From assembly GCA_023460935.1 (NCBI GenBank), contig JAEWOI010000016.1:1-64000 (forward strand): a stretch of 64,000 nucleotides of DNA, read 5' to 3'. The stretch is from Actinomycetes bacterium (GTDB lineage: Bacteria > Actinomycetota > Actinomycetes > Propionibacteriales > Propionibacteriaceae). The notes under the pieces were generated by a model. That model was not told where the DNA came from. It ran no database searches and saw only the letters and a program-made list of their open reading frames with translations. The position numbers and the translations under genes are program-made. This document shows positions 1 through 9,390 of the stretch, in pieces (position 1 is the first letter of the stretch; every line of letters starts with the position of its first letter).

Positions 1-132
1 TACTCAGAAGCCGAACGCCGAGCCGCCCTGACCGGATGGCTCCACGAATACAATCACCACCGACCCCACTCAGCCATCGGAGGCAAACCCCCGATCAGCC
101 GATTGACTAACCTCTCCGAGCAGTACATCTAG
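1..132 (+). mobile_element. IS481-family transposase, C-terminal fragment
   Basis: The frame is open from the window edge to a TAG stop and encodes 43 residues. It includes WLHEYNHHRPHSAIGGKPP followed by ISRLTNLSEQYI, which is the typical end of the DDE integrase core of IS481 transposases (the HHRPHSALGGxPP motif). The catalytic residues lie outside the window to the left, so I cannot tell whether the gene is intact. The stop codon is separated by one base from the stop codon of the convergent ABC-F gene, and no terminal inverted repeat of an IS can be fitted between them. The right end of the element therefore looks lost, or overlaps the neighbouring gene. Confidence 0.85.
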
Positions 133-133
133 C

Positions 134-1732
<1,599 letters not shown>

Positions 1733-1835
1733 CGCCCGGCAAGGTTACCGGAGTCGGCCGCGGCCCGGATTCCCACCGCTGCCCGACGCCGCCCGAGCAC
1801 TGACCCTAAGCTGACGCCCGGACGAAAGGGGTCGG

Positions 1836-2765
1836 GTGAACTTCCGCAACGTGCAGGCGCCCACAGCCGTCGTCATGGTGCGCCCCCACCGCTTCGCCGT
1901 GAACCCCGAGACGCTGGCCGACAACGCTTTCCAGGTCCCGCCCCGGCAGTCGACGACCGAGGCTGTGGCGCGCGCTGCACGGGAGGAGTTCGACCACTGC
2001 GTCGACACGCTGGTGGCCGCCGGGGTGCGGGTGCACGTCTTCGACGACTTCGGCCAGCTGGAGACCCCCGACTCGGTGTTTCCGAACAACTGGTTCTCCA
2101 CCCACCACGGCGGCCGGATCGCGATCTACCCGATGTACGCTCCGAACCGCCGCCGGGAGCGCCGGATGGACGTGATCGAGCTGCTCAAGAGCAGCTACCG
2201 CGTGCAGGAGGTGATCGACTACTCGGGGCTCGAGCACGACGAGCTGTTCCTCGAGGGCACCGGCGCGATGGTGTTCGACCACCTTGAGCGGGTGGCGTAT
2301 GTCGCCAGCTCCCACCGCGCGGACCCGGTGATCCTGGAGCGGTTCTGCACAGCGTTCGGCTATGAGCCGATGGCCTTTCCAACGGCGGACGCCGCCGGCC
2401 GACCGATCTACCACACGAACGTGCTGCTCAGCATCGCCACCGAGTACGCGCTGGTCTGCCTGGAGGCGATCAGCGACCCGGCCCGAAGATCCGAGGTCGC
2501 AGGGCGGCTGGCCGACAGTGGCCGGGCCGTGGTTGAGCTCAGTTTCGCCCAGGTTGCGGACTTCGCCGGCAACGCGCTCGAGCTGACCGGGGTGGACGGG
2601 CGTCTGCTGGCGTTGTCGGCCAGGGCTGCCGCCGCCCTCACCCCGGAGCAGCGCGGCACGATCGAGGCCTCCGCCCGGCTGCTGCCACTGGCGATTCCCA
2701 CCATCGAGCTGGCGGGCGGCTCGGTGCGCTGCATGCTCGCCGGGGTGCACCTCACTCCCCGCTGA
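1836..2765 (+). CDS. ctlX: Amidinotransferase/citrulline hydrolase CtlX-like
   Basis: The 309-residue protein belongs to the guanidino-group-modifying superfamily (arginine deiminase, dimethylarginine hydrolase) and most resembles the citrulline utilization hydrolase CtlX, which converts citrulline to ornithine. Visible family motifs are VMVRPHRF near residue 13, FPNNWFSTH (82-90), EGTGAMVFDH, and the C-terminal SVRCMLAGVHL with Cys299 as the expected nucleophile. It starts with GTG after a purine-rich AAAGGGG. It stands alone between two leftward genes, so its partner pathway is not shown by context. The exact substrate (citrulline, arginine or dimethylarginine) is inferred from family resemblance. 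Confidence 0.85.
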   Translation: MNFRNVQAPTAVVMVRPHRFAVNPETLADNAFQVPPRQSTTEAVARAAREEFDHCVDTLVAAGVRVHVFDDFGQLETPDSVFPNNWFSTHHGGRIAIYPMYAPNRRRERRMDVIELLKSSYRVQEVIDYSGLEHDELFLEGTGAMVFDHLERVAYVASSHRADPVILERFCTAFGYEPMAFPTADAAGRPIYHTNVLLSIATEYALVCLEAISDPARRSEVAGRLADSGRAVVELSFAQVADFAGNALELTGVDGRLLALSARAAAALTPEQRGTIEASARLLPLAIPTIELAGGSVRCMLAGVHLTPR

Positions 2766-2772
2766 GCCAGCC

Positions 2773-3000
2773 TCACGACCCGGGCGGCCGGCCCCGCTTC
2801 GGCAGGGGGCCGGCGTGCCTGGGCGCCCGGCCGGCCCTGGCCAGCGCCTGGCGCAGCAACAGCTCGACGTGCGCGTTCAGCGACCGCAAGTCGTCGGCGG
2901 CCCAGCGCGCCAGGGCCTCGTGGACAGCGGGGTCCAGGCGCAGCAGCACGGGCTTGCGTTCCCGTCCGCCGGCCTGGCCCTGCTGGTCTTCTGCTGCCAT
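2773..3000 (-). CDS. Small ribbon-helix-helix (Arc-type) protein
   Basis: The 75-residue protein has the core KPVLLRLDPAVHEALARWA, then DDLRSLNAHVELLLRQAL, the strand-helix-helix pattern of MetJ/Arc DNA-binding dimers or HicB-type antitoxins. It has a basic C-terminal tail ending in KRGRPPGS. Its start codon lies 4 bases after the stop of the upstream SPFH gene, so the two are surely co-transcribed. Small RHH genes following an SPFH gene are a recurring pair in actinobacteria. A plausible role is autoregulation through the palindrome in front of the SPFH gene, but that is inference. No toxin gene is adjacent. Confidence 0.72.
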   Translation of the reverse strand: MAAEDQQGQAGGRERKPVLLRLDPAVHEALARWAADDLRSLNAHVELLLRQALARAGRAPRHAGPLPKRGRPPGS

Positions 3001-3004
3001 CGGC

Positions 3005-3979
3005 TCAGGTGTACAGCGTCCCGGTGTTCACCACCGGCGTGGCCTGGGAGGAGCTGCACAGCACCACCAGGAGGTTGGACACCATGGCGGCCTTGCGTTC
3101 CTCGTCCATCGCCACAACCTCCTCGGCCTCGAGCTGACGCAGCGCCCCCTGCACCATGCTCACCGCGCCCTCCACGATCTTCTCCCTTGCGGCGATGACG
3201 GCGGCAGCCTGCTGGCGCTGCAGCATCGCGTGGGCGATCTCCGGGGCGTAGGCGAGGCTGGAGATCCTGGTCTCCACCACCTCGAGCCCTGCGATGGCGA
3301 TCCGGGCGGCCACCTCGGCCGCGAGCTCCGCGGCCACCAGGTCGGTCGAGCCGCGCAGCGACTCCTCACCCGGGCCGGCGTTGTCGTAGGGGTGGCTGGA
3401 CGCGACGTGGCGCAGGGCAGCCTCGGACTGCACCTCGACGAAGTCGGTGTACTTCTCCACAGCGAAGACGGCCTTCGCCGTGTCGGCCACCTGCCAGACG
3501 ATGATCGCGGCGATGTTCACGGGGTTGCCGTCTGCGTCGTTCACCTTGAGCTCGTGGGTCTCGAAGTTGCGCACCTTCACCGACACCTTCCTGCCCGCCA
3601 CCATCGGCACGGTCAGCTGCAGGCCCGGACGGCGGAGCGTACCCACGTAGCGGCCGAAGAACTGCAGCACCCGCGTGTCTCCCGGGCTGACCACCGAGAT
3701 GCCGCTGCCCAGCACAGCGGCCAGCAGCAGCAGCGCACCACCTGCAAGCCCGTAGCCGGTGCCGTCACTCCCCGCTCCGTCAGCCGAAGCAGCCAGCACG
3801 ATCAGCCAGATCGCTGCTGCCAGCAGCACCACGAAGCCGATCACCGCAGCAGCCCCCGGCACCGACCACGCCCGCTGCTCCGCGATGTCCACCCGGGCAC
3901 CAGCGTGCCCAACCGGCACTCCGGCCGGCTCTCCCCCGACGGTCTCCTGCGCGTCGAACGGAGCTTCTGCACTGCTCAT
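3005..3979 (-). CDS. SPFH/prohibitin-domain membrane protein
   Basis: The 324-residue protein has an N-terminal hydrophilic stretch, two hydrophobic segments (WSVPGAAAVIGFVVLLAAA at about 37-60 and GLAGGALLLLAAVLGSG at about 75-92), then an SPFH (stomatin/prohibitin/flotillin) domain starting at VVSPGDTRVLQFFGRYVGTL and a helical, Ala/Glu-rich tail with REKIVEGAV. Such proteins form oligomeric membrane scaffolds. I place the start at the ATG preceded by GGGGAGACC. A longer open frame runs into the palindrome upstream and is less likely. The gene leads a two-gene unit with the ribbon-helix-helix gene. Confidence 0.85.
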   Translation of the reverse strand: MSSAEAPFDAQETVGGEPAGVPVGHAGARVDIAEQRAWSVPGAAAVIGFVVLLAAAIWLIVLAASADGAGSDGTGYGLAGGALLLLAAVLGSGISVVSPGDTRVLQFFGRYVGTLRRPGLQLTVPMVAGRKVSVKVRNFETHELKVNDADGNPVNIAAIIVWQVADTAKAVFAVEKYTDFVEVQSEAALRHVASSHPYDNAGPGEESLRGSTDLVAAELAAEVAARIAIAGLEVVETRISSLAYAPEIAHAMLQRQQAAAVIAAREKIVEGAVSMVQGALRQLEAEEVVAMDEERKAAMVSNLLVVLCSSSQATPVVNTGTLYT

Positions 3980-4002
3980 TGAGGTCTCCCCCTCCGTAGG
4001 CA

Positions 4003-4031
4003 AAATCTGATATCTCATTGATATCAGATTT
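4003..4031. promoter_or_regulatory. Perfect 12-bp inverted repeat, probable operator
   Basis: AAATCTGATATC and GATATCAGATTT face each other across a 5-base spacer (TCATT), with no mismatch. It is strikingly AT-rich for this genome and sits 24 bases upstream of the SPFH start codon, where it would overlap or adjoin the promoter. I infer an operator for a dimeric repressor. The ribbon-helix-helix protein encoded in the same operon is one candidate. A transcription terminator is unlikely because no gene ends here. Confidence 0.7.
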
Positions 4032-4061
4032 GGGCGCCGGACGGAAGCTCACCAACAGCCG

Positions 4062-4117
4062 CCCCCGAAACTCACCGTTGCCCCCGGAAGTTCGGGGGCA
4101 ACGGTGAGCTTCGGGGG
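4062..4117. repeat. Long near-perfect hairpin between divergent genes
   Basis: Two arms of about 25 bases (4062-4086 and 4093-4117) pair with one mismatch around a 6-base loop. Each arm contains CTCACCGTTGCCCCCG or its complement. A degraded partial copy of the same unit (GAAGCTCACC... at about 4043-4065) precedes the left arm, so the hairpin appears to be built from repeats. No gene ends beside it: the SPFH gene is read away to the left and the small acidic gene away to the right. It is therefore not an ordinary terminator. It could be a small palindromic mobile unit or a structured leader. Confidence 0.7.
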
Positions 4118-4185
4118 TGTTTGCGGTAGTGGGTGCGACGGGTAGTCCCACCGTGGAACGAGCGCGTGGAGCCGAGGAGGGCCAG

Positions 4186-4332
4186 ATGAGCACGCAGGAC
4201 CCCGAACGCGAGGACGAGGACGTACGGCTGAGCGCGGACCCGGACCCCGACCCGGAGGCCGACGTGGCGCCGGAGGAACCACCGGGGCTGGGCGAGCCGG
4301 CGGAACACCCCGACCCCCCGGTGACCGACTGA
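4186..4332 (+). CDS. Small acidic hypothetical protein
   Basis: The 48-residue product is very rich in Asp, Glu and Pro (DPEREDEDVRL, DPDPDPEADV, PEEPPGLGEP). It has no hydrophobic segment and no recognisable domain. The ATG follows GAGGAG at good spacing, which is the main support for its being a gene. It ends 9 bases before the lipoprotein gene on the same strand, so it may be the first gene of that operon. Function unknown. Confidence 0.5.
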   Translation: MSTQDPEREDEDVRLSADPDPDPEADVAPEEPPGLGEPAEHPDPPVTD

Positions 4333-4341
4333 GCCACTCCC

Positions 4342-4725
4342 GTGCGCGCGATCGGAGCAGCCGTTGCGCTGCTGGTGCTCGCCGGCTGCTCGGCAGCTCC
4401 GGACACCGGCGACGTCAGCGCCGCTGCTGGCCGCTTTGCGGCTTCAACCCCGGAGCAGGCCTGCGGGCTGCTCGCGCCGGACACCCTGCAGCGCCTGGAG
4501 CGTGACCGCGGCGACTGCGCCACCGAGCTCGCGCGGCTGGCGCTGCCGCAGCAGGCCGAGGTGCTGGCTGTCGAGGTGGACGGCCTGAGCGCGCAGGCCA
4601 GGCTGCGGGAAGACGTGCTGTTCCTGGCCCTGTTCCCCCAGGGCTGGCTGGTGACAGCCGCCGGCTGCAGCCGGGAGCCGGGCTCGGACCCGGCCGAACC
4701 CTACGAGTGCGAGGTGGCGCCATGA
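4342..4725 (+). CDS. Small putative lipoprotein
   Basis: The 127-residue protein begins with a short signal peptide and lipobox (LLVLAGC, Cys about 16) starting from GTG, so it is predicted to be lipid-anchored on the outer face of the membrane. The mature part has Cys residues in ACGLL, GDCATEL, AAGCSREP and YECEV, possibly two disulfides. It has no known domain that I recognise. Its stop overlaps the start of a 30-residue membrane peptide gene (ATGA), which in turn overlaps the DUF6766-like gene, so the three form one translationally coupled unit. Confidence 0.72.
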   Translation: MRAIGAAVALLVLAGCSAAPDTGDVSAAAGRFAASTPEQACGLLAPDTLQRLERDRGDCATELARLALPQQAEVLAVEVDGLSAQARLREDVLFLALFPQGWLVTAAGCSREPGSDPAEPYECEVAP

Positions 4726-4814
4726 GGCTGGCCAAACTGCTGTTCGTGACGTACCTGTCCATGATCGGCTTCGTGCTGTTCGCAGCGTTCTGCATCGGGG
4801 CCCTCGGAAGATGA
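4722..4814 (+). CDS. 30-residue single-span membrane peptide
   Basis: A short frame encodes MRLAKLLFVTYLSMIGFVLF followed by AAFCIGALGR. It is one hydrophobic helix with a basic N terminus, so it should insert as a small membrane protein. Both ends overlap their neighbours by the ATGA arrangement (start with the lipoprotein stop at 4722-4725, stop with the next start at 4811-4814). This is strong evidence for real, coupled translation despite the tiny size. Function is unknown; a small subunit or assembly partner of the adjacent membrane protein is a reasonable guess. Confidence 0.62.
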   Translation: MRLAKLLFVTYLSMIGFVLFAAFCIGALGR

Positions 4815-5482
4815 GCGCCCGTCAGGCCGTCCGCGAGAACGCGCTCTCGATCGTGTTCAGCCTGCTCCTGCTGATCGTGATCGCCGCCCAGGCCGTGGTC
4901 GGCCGGCTGGACTACAACGAGAGCGCCCGGACGGCCGGCCTCGCCGAGATCGACCTGCTGCGCTACGTGACGTCCTCAGCCTTCGCCGTGGACGTCGCGG
5001 AGAACTGGCAGTCGGAGTACCTGCAGTTCACCCTCTACATCCTGCTCACCGTCTGGCTGGTGCAGAAGGGCTCTTCGGAGTCCAAGCCGCTGGACGAGAC
5101 CGGGCTGGGTGACGATGCACAACAGCTGGTGGGCAGGCACGCCAAACCGGATTCGCCCGCTGCGGCCAGGGCCGGCGGGTGGGTGACGGCATGGTACTCG
5201 GCGTCCCTCACCGCCGTGATGGCGACCATCTTCCTGGTCTCCTGGGTGGCGCAAGCGGTCACCGGACGCGTCGCCTACAACGAGGAGCGGCTGCGCGACC
5301 TGCTCGACCCGCTGTCGCTCGGCGAGTACCTGACGCACCCCGACTTCTGGAGCCGGACCCTGCAGAACTGGCAGTCGGAGCTGCTGGCGGTCGGCTCGAT
5401 GGCCATCTTCGCCGTCTTCCTGCGCCAGCGCGGCTCGCCGGAGTCGAAGCCCGTCGGCGCACCCCACGACCAGACGGGCTGA
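4811..5482 (+). CDS. DUF6766-like membrane protein with internal duplication
   Basis: The 223-residue protein has four predicted membrane segments in two similar halves. Half 1 has TM, VGRLDYNE, ENWQSEYLQF, TM, KGSSESKP. Half 2 (from about residue 120) has TM, TGRVAYNEE, QNWQSELLAV, TM, RGSPESKP. The NWQSE(Y/L) and GS(S/P)ESKP signatures match what I know as the DUF6766 family, whose function is not known. It is the last gene of the overlapping three-gene unit, and the BrkB-type gene follows after 28 bases. The name of the family is from memory and should be checked. Confidence 0.75.
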   Translation: MSARQAVRENALSIVFSLLLLIVIAAQAVVGRLDYNESARTAGLAEIDLLRYVTSSAFAVDVAENWQSEYLQFTLYILLTVWLVQKGSSESKPLDETGLGDDAQQLVGRHAKPDSPAAARAGGWVTAWYSASLTAVMATIFLVSWVAQAVTGRVAYNEERLRDLLDPLSLGEYLTHPDFWSRTLQNWQSELLAVGSMAIFAVFLRQRGSPESKPVGAPHDQTG

Positions 5483-5510
5483 ACCCCGGGCCGGTGGGTA
5501 TGGGGCGACC

Positions 5511-6515
5511 ATGCCCGAAGCTTCCGGTACCCCAGGCCAGCAGGCCGCAGGCGCGCACGCCGACGCGCCGAACGAGATCCCGCCCCGCGGCTGGTGGCAG
5601 GTCGCCCGCAGAGGCTGGCGCAAGGCCTCGGAACACCAGGTCCCGCTCCTGGCCGCCGGGGTGGCGTTCTTCGGCTTCCTGGCACTCTTCCCCGCGCTGA
5701 TCGCGTTCACCCTGATCTACGGGCTGTTCGCCGATCCGGCCCAGATCACCGAACAGGCCGGGCCGCTGCTCGCCTCGCTGCCCCCGGACGCAAGCAGCCT
5801 GGTCACCGACCAATTGCAGCAACTTGCCTCCGCACCCCGCGAAGCGCTGGGGTGGGGCCTGGCCCTGAGCATTGTCGGGGCGCTGTGGAGCGCCTCCGGT
5901 GGCGTCGGCAACCTGGTCACGGCCGTCAACATCGCCTACGAGGAGCCGAAGAAGCGCGGCTTCGTCAAGGACAAGCTGATCGCTCTGGGCCTCACCCTGG
6001 GCGCAGTGGTGTTCATGGCGTTGATCATCACCCTCGTGGCCGGGGTCCCGGTGGTTCTCGAACTCGCCGGCATCAGCGGCCCACTGCGGTGGGTCGGCGA
6101 GGTGGTGCGCTGGCTGCTGCTGGCAGCACTGATCATGCTCGCCCTCGCCGTGCTCTACCGGCTCGCCCCCGACCGCGACGCCCCCAAGTTCCGCTGGGTG
6201 TCGGTGGGCGCGGTCGTGGCGACGGTGCTCTGGCTGGTCGCCTCGGTCGGGTTCTCCCTCTACGTGACCTTCTTCGGCAACTACGCCAAGACCTACGGTG
6301 CGCTCGCCGGGGTCGTCGTGCTGATGCTCTGGCTGTGGGTGACCAGCTACGCCATCCTGCTCGGCGCCCACATCAACGCCGAGTCGGAGGAGCAGACGAT
6401 GCAGGACACGACCAAGGGCCCGGACGAGCCGCTGGGCCAACGGGGCGCGGTGAAGGCGGACTCGGTCCCGCCGGCAGGCGCGACCGCACGACCGAAGGGC
6501 GGGGACGCCCGTTAG
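5511..6515 (+). CDS. YihY/BrkB family membrane protein
   Basis: The 334-residue integral membrane protein has the family core: PLLAAGVAFFGFLALFPALIA near residue 45, a helix run through about 290, and WVSVGAVVATVLWLVASVGFSLYV plus LAGVVVLMLWLWVTSYAILLGA. It was once annotated as ribonuclease BN, but the family is not a nuclease; its role (possibly transport) is unsettled. The hydrophilic tail is cytoplasmic-looking and rich in Lys, Gly and Pro. It follows the DUF6766-like gene closely and may be in the same transcript. Confidence 0.88.
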   Translation: MPEASGTPGQQAAGAHADAPNEIPPRGWWQVARRGWRKASEHQVPLLAAGVAFFGFLALFPALIAFTLIYGLFADPAQITEQAGPLLASLPPDASSLVTDQLQQLASAPREALGWGLALSIVGALWSASGGVGNLVTAVNIAYEEPKKRGFVKDKLIALGLTLGAVVFMALIITLVAGVPVVLELAGISGPLRWVGEVVRWLLLAALIMLALAVLYRLAPDRDAPKFRWVSVGAVVATVLWLVASVGFSLYVTFFGNYAKTYGALAGVVVLMLWLWVTSYAILLGAHINAESEEQTMQDTTKGPDEPLGQRGAVKADSVPPAGATARPKGGDAR

Positions 6516-6564
6516 CTGCACCCTCCCGGGCGTCGAATCAGCGTGGGTCTCTGGCTGCGCCGAA

Positions 6565-7596
6565 TCAGGCGCAGTCGGGCTCGGCGCCGGTCTCGATCAC
6601 CCGCACCGCGATCTCGCGCAGCTTCAGGTTGCGGTTCTGGCTGGCCTCCTTCAGCCGGTCGAACGCCTGCCCGGGGAGCAGCCGGTGGCGCTCGACCAGG
6701 ATGCCGATCGCCTGGCCGATCACCCTGTGGCTCTCCACCGCGTACTGCAGGTTGGCCTCGCGGTCGGCGGTGAGCTCGGCGTCCACCAGCCGGTCGACAG
6801 CCAGCGAGAACGCCTGGGCCAGGAGATCGGCTGCGATCATCTCGTCCACGCCGATCCGGCGGGCCTGCGGGAACTGGATCCAAGCGCGGCAGCCGTGGGC
6901 AGTGGTCCGCGGGGCCAACAGGATGCCCGGGCGCAAGCGCTTGGTGTCCGGGCTGGGCTGGCCGGCCAGCCCCACCGCCGCCGATTCGGGCAGGTCCGGA
7001 CGGGTGATCGTGCGGCCGCCACTGAACAGGTGTTCCCTGCCGCGGACGGTGAGCAGGATCGTGGTCTCGCCGTCGAACAGCAGGCTGAACCCGTGCTCGG
7101 CGACGCCGAGCAGGGTGGCGAGGTCGTCGGTCGTGGCGAAGTCGGCCGAGACCTGCGCAGCGGCAGCGCGCCGGCCCTGGGCCTCCTTCTCCTTGGTGAT
7201 GTCGCGCACCGTGCGCAGGTAGGCGATCGGGCCGTCGTCGGAGTACCGCAAGGGGCCGCCGGCTGACGACACCCACACCGGCCGTCGGTCACGCCGGTAG
7301 AACCGGAACTCTCCGGCCAGTTCGTGCCCCGCGGCCGCCGAGGCGTACCCTGCCCGGATCTCGGCCAGTGCAACCGGGTCCTCGGCCTCGGTCGGCCACC
7401 ACGGATAGGGGGGCCGGATCGGCCCGTCGGCGAGGCTGTAACCCAGCAGGTCGGTGAAGGCCTGATTGATCTCCAGCACCAGCCCGTCGGCGTCGAACAC
7501 CACGAGCCCGTCGCGCATCCCGGCCATCATCGCGCGAAGCCACTCCGCCTCGGACGGTAGGGACTCGATCGCTCCGCCATAGGGGCCAGTCGCCAT
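6565..7596 (-). CDS. PAS-GAF-ANTAR regulator
   Basis: The 343-residue cytoplasmic protein has an N-terminal PAS domain (GMRDGLVVFDADGLVLEINQ, with the PAC segment ending in LRTVRDITKEKEAQ at about residue 150), a central GAF-like sensor region (about 155-270), and a C-terminal ANTAR RNA-binding domain (REANLQYAVESHRVIGQAIG through LREIAVRVIET). ANTAR proteins bind paired hairpins in nascent RNA and prevent termination. The ATG I chose follows GGAGAGG; a longer frame runs upstream without conservation. It is divergent from the sugar ABC operon. No histidine kinase or output operon is adjacent. Confidence 0.85.
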   Translation of the reverse strand: MATGPYGGAIESLPSEAEWLRAMMAGMRDGLVVFDADGLVLEINQAFTDLLGYSLADGPIRPPYPWWPTEAEDPVALAEIRAGYASAAAGHELAGEFRFYRRDRRPVWVSSAGGPLRYSDDGPIAYLRTVRDITKEKEAQGRRAAAAQVSADFATTDDLATLLGVAEHGFSLLFDGETTILLTVRGREHLFSGGRTITRPDLPESAAVGLAGQPSPDTKRLRPGILLAPRTTAHGCRAWIQFPQARRIGVDEMIAADLLAQAFSLAVDRLVDAELTADREANLQYAVESHRVIGQAIGILVERHRLLPGQAFDRLKEASQNRNLKLREIAVRVIETGAEPDCA

Positions 7597-8011
7597 TGGC
7601 TGCCTCTCCACAGTGGTTCGTCGTCGCCGGATACAGACCGAGCCACGCAACGGGCGCGCTGCACCCGACTCCGTGACTCGCTGGGGCCATGCTACGCCCA
7701 ACGGGCGCAACCACACCTGCCGACGCCCGCATCCGTCCACGGCGGTGCGCCGGCTGTTGGGTTTCAACCGGCGCACCTTGCCCCCGTGGCTACCCGGGCA
7801 GCACGGGGACCGTCGTGGGCCAGCGCCAGCCATTCGCGGCGCTGCTGCACATCTTCCTACCCGGGGGCCGGCTGTTCCAGTCCCACCCCTGCGGCGCGCC
7901 GGTGCCGGCAGCGCACCGAATCACCTATTGGTGGTCCGCGACCAGCACCCGGCATGTTTCCCGCGCAGCGCGGGTACTTCCCACACTGCTGAACGCTCTG
8001 GGAGGTCGGTC
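7597..8011. promoter_or_regulatory. 415-bp divergent intergenic region with stem-loops
   Basis: This gap holds no gene I can support. It contains the nested stem-loop annotated separately at 7737-7789. It also has a short perfect palindrome CCCGCGCAGCGCGGG at 7960-7974, about 40 bases before the binding-protein start, and CACCTATTGGTG at 7922-7933, which resembles a small operator. Promoters for both flanking genes must lie here. I could not fit a convincing -35/-10 pair. Confidence 0.4.
7737..7789. repeat. Nested stem-loop upstream of sugar ABC operon
   Basis: The inner stem pairs GGTGCGCCGG (7744-7753) with CCGGCGCACC (7768-7777) perfectly around a 14-base loop. An outer stem pairs CCACGG (7737-7742) with CCGTGG (7784-7789). 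The loop sequence CTGTTGGGTTTCAA is relatively AT-rich. No run of T follows on either strand, so a simple terminator is not favoured. A structured leader, operator or ANTAR-type target are open possibilities. Confidence 0.5.
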
Positions 8012-9385
8012 ATGGACCGAAGGAAGAAGATGCCGCTGGCCGCGACCCTCGCGGCGCTGCTGCTCGCCGCAGGCTGCGGGAGCCCGGGTGGCAACCAGGG
8101 GAACAACCCGTCCGCGCCGGCGGAGAACCCGTTCACCGCGGAAGTCACCGGCACGCTGCGCACGAGTGGCTTCAACCCGTCCGACGAGGTGGGCAAGTCC
8201 AGGGCCGACTACGCTGCGGGCAAGCTGTCGGGGCTGAAGGTGGACATGGACACCACGAACTTCGACCCGCAGAAGTTCGCCGCCCAGGCCGCTGCCGGCC
8301 AGGCGCCCGACCTGATCCAGGTTGACCGCAGCGTCGTGGCCACCTTCGCTGCGAAGGACCTCATCCTCCCGCTGGACCAGTGCTACGCGACCCACAACGT
8401 CGTGCCCAACGAGCAGTACTACCAGTCCACCATCGACGACGTCACCCTCGAGGGCCAGGTCTTCGCAGTCCCCCAGTTCTTCCAGGCGACAGCCCTGCTG
8501 GCGAACAAGCGGGTGCTGGAGAAGGCCGGCGTCACGGCTGACCAGCTGGACACCTCCAAGGCGGCCCAGATCGTGGAGGCGGCGAAGAAGCTGTACGCGG
8601 AATCCGGCGGCAAGCCGTCCGTGCTCGGCTTCGACCCGGACGTGCCGGGGTCGGCCAACATCTGGTTCAACGTCTTCGGCGGGCAGGTGTACGGCCCTGA
8701 CGGCGCCCCCACGCTCGACCATCCCAAGAACCTCGAGGCGCTGAACTGGCTCAAGGAGCTCATGGACGCCCAGGGTGGCTACCCGAAGGTGAAGAGCTTC
8801 AAGGACACGATGGACGTGTTCGGCGACAAGAACCAGTACGTGGCCGACCAGGTGGGTGTGCAGACGTGGGCGCAGTGGTATCCCAACGTGCTGGCCAACA
8901 CGGCGGACGAGGTCTCCATCGAGGCCATCCCGATCAAGGACGCTTCCGGCCAGCCCCTCGCGATGGCCGGCGGGACGGCGTTCGCCATTCCGAAGGCGGG
9001 CAAGAACCCGGCGGCAGCGTGCGCGTGGGCGATCAACGCCACTTCCACCGAGGCGTGGCTGGCCGCCGGCGAGGCCCGGGCGGAGACGGTGCAGAAGAAC
9101 GATTCGATCGCCACCGGCCTGATGACCGGCTCCCCCGTGGCCGACCAGGCCGTGCGGGAGAAGTTCGTCACCGAGTCGGGCAACGCCGACTTCGACCAGG
9201 TGATCGAGACCTACTACTCGATCCTGCCCAACAACAAGTCGCTGGGCAGCTCGGCGGCCGGCCAGCAGACCAAGCAGGAGCTGGACAACGCCGTGATCGT
9301 CGCACTGACCGGCGAGAAGCCCACCCAGCAGGCGCTGGCCGACGCCCAGGCAGCCGCGATGCGCGCCTGGGAACAGGCCAAGTAG
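8012..9385 (+). CDS. ABC transporter sugar-binding lipoprotein
   Basis: The 457-residue family-1 extracellular solute-binding protein has a basic N terminus and lipobox (LLLAAGCGS, Cys about 20), so it is anchored outside the membrane. Features of the MalE/UgpB-like fold include AAQAAAGQAPDLIQVDRSVV, FAVPQFFQATALLANKRVLEKAG, MAGGTAFAIPKAGKNPAAACAW. The ATG follows GGAGGT at ideal spacing. The two permease genes follow within 6 bases and with an overlap, forming an importer operon. The substrate is probably an oligosaccharide or glycoside but cannot be named from sequence. Confidence 0.93.
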   Translation: MDRRKKMPLAATLAALLLAAGCGSPGGNQGNNPSAPAENPFTAEVTGTLRTSGFNPSDEVGKSRADYAAGKLSGLKVDMDTTNFDPQKFAAQAAAGQAPDLIQVDRSVVATFAAKDLILPLDQCYATHNVVPNEQYYQSTIDDVTLEGQVFAVPQFFQATALLANKRVLEKAGVTADQLDTSKAAQIVEAAKKLYAESGGKPSVLGFDPDVPGSANIWFNVFGGQVYGPDGAPTLDHPKNLEALNWLKELMDAQGGYPKVKSFKDTMDVFGDKNQYVADQVGVQTWAQWYPNVLANTADEVSIEAIPIKDASGQPLAMAGGTAFAIPKAGKNPAAACAWAINATSTEAWLAAGEARAETVQKNDSIATGLMTGSPVADQAVREKFVTESGNADFDQVIETYYSILPNNKSLGSSAAGQQTKQELDNAVIVALTGEKPTQQALADAQAAAMRAWEQAK

Positions 9386-9390
9386 CAGCG

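Noticed and set aside
2773..3000. Antitoxin of a toxin-antitoxin module
   Set aside because: The fold fits, but no toxin-like gene is adjacent; the neighbours are an SPFH protein and a convergent hydrolase.
3980..4018. Upstream start for the SPFH protein (extra 13 residues)
   Set aside because: That start lies inside the palindrome and has no ribosome-binding site, while the downstream ATG has a good one.
4062..4117. Intrinsic terminator
   Set aside because: Both flanking genes are transcribed away from the hairpin, and there is no T run, so nothing needs terminating here.
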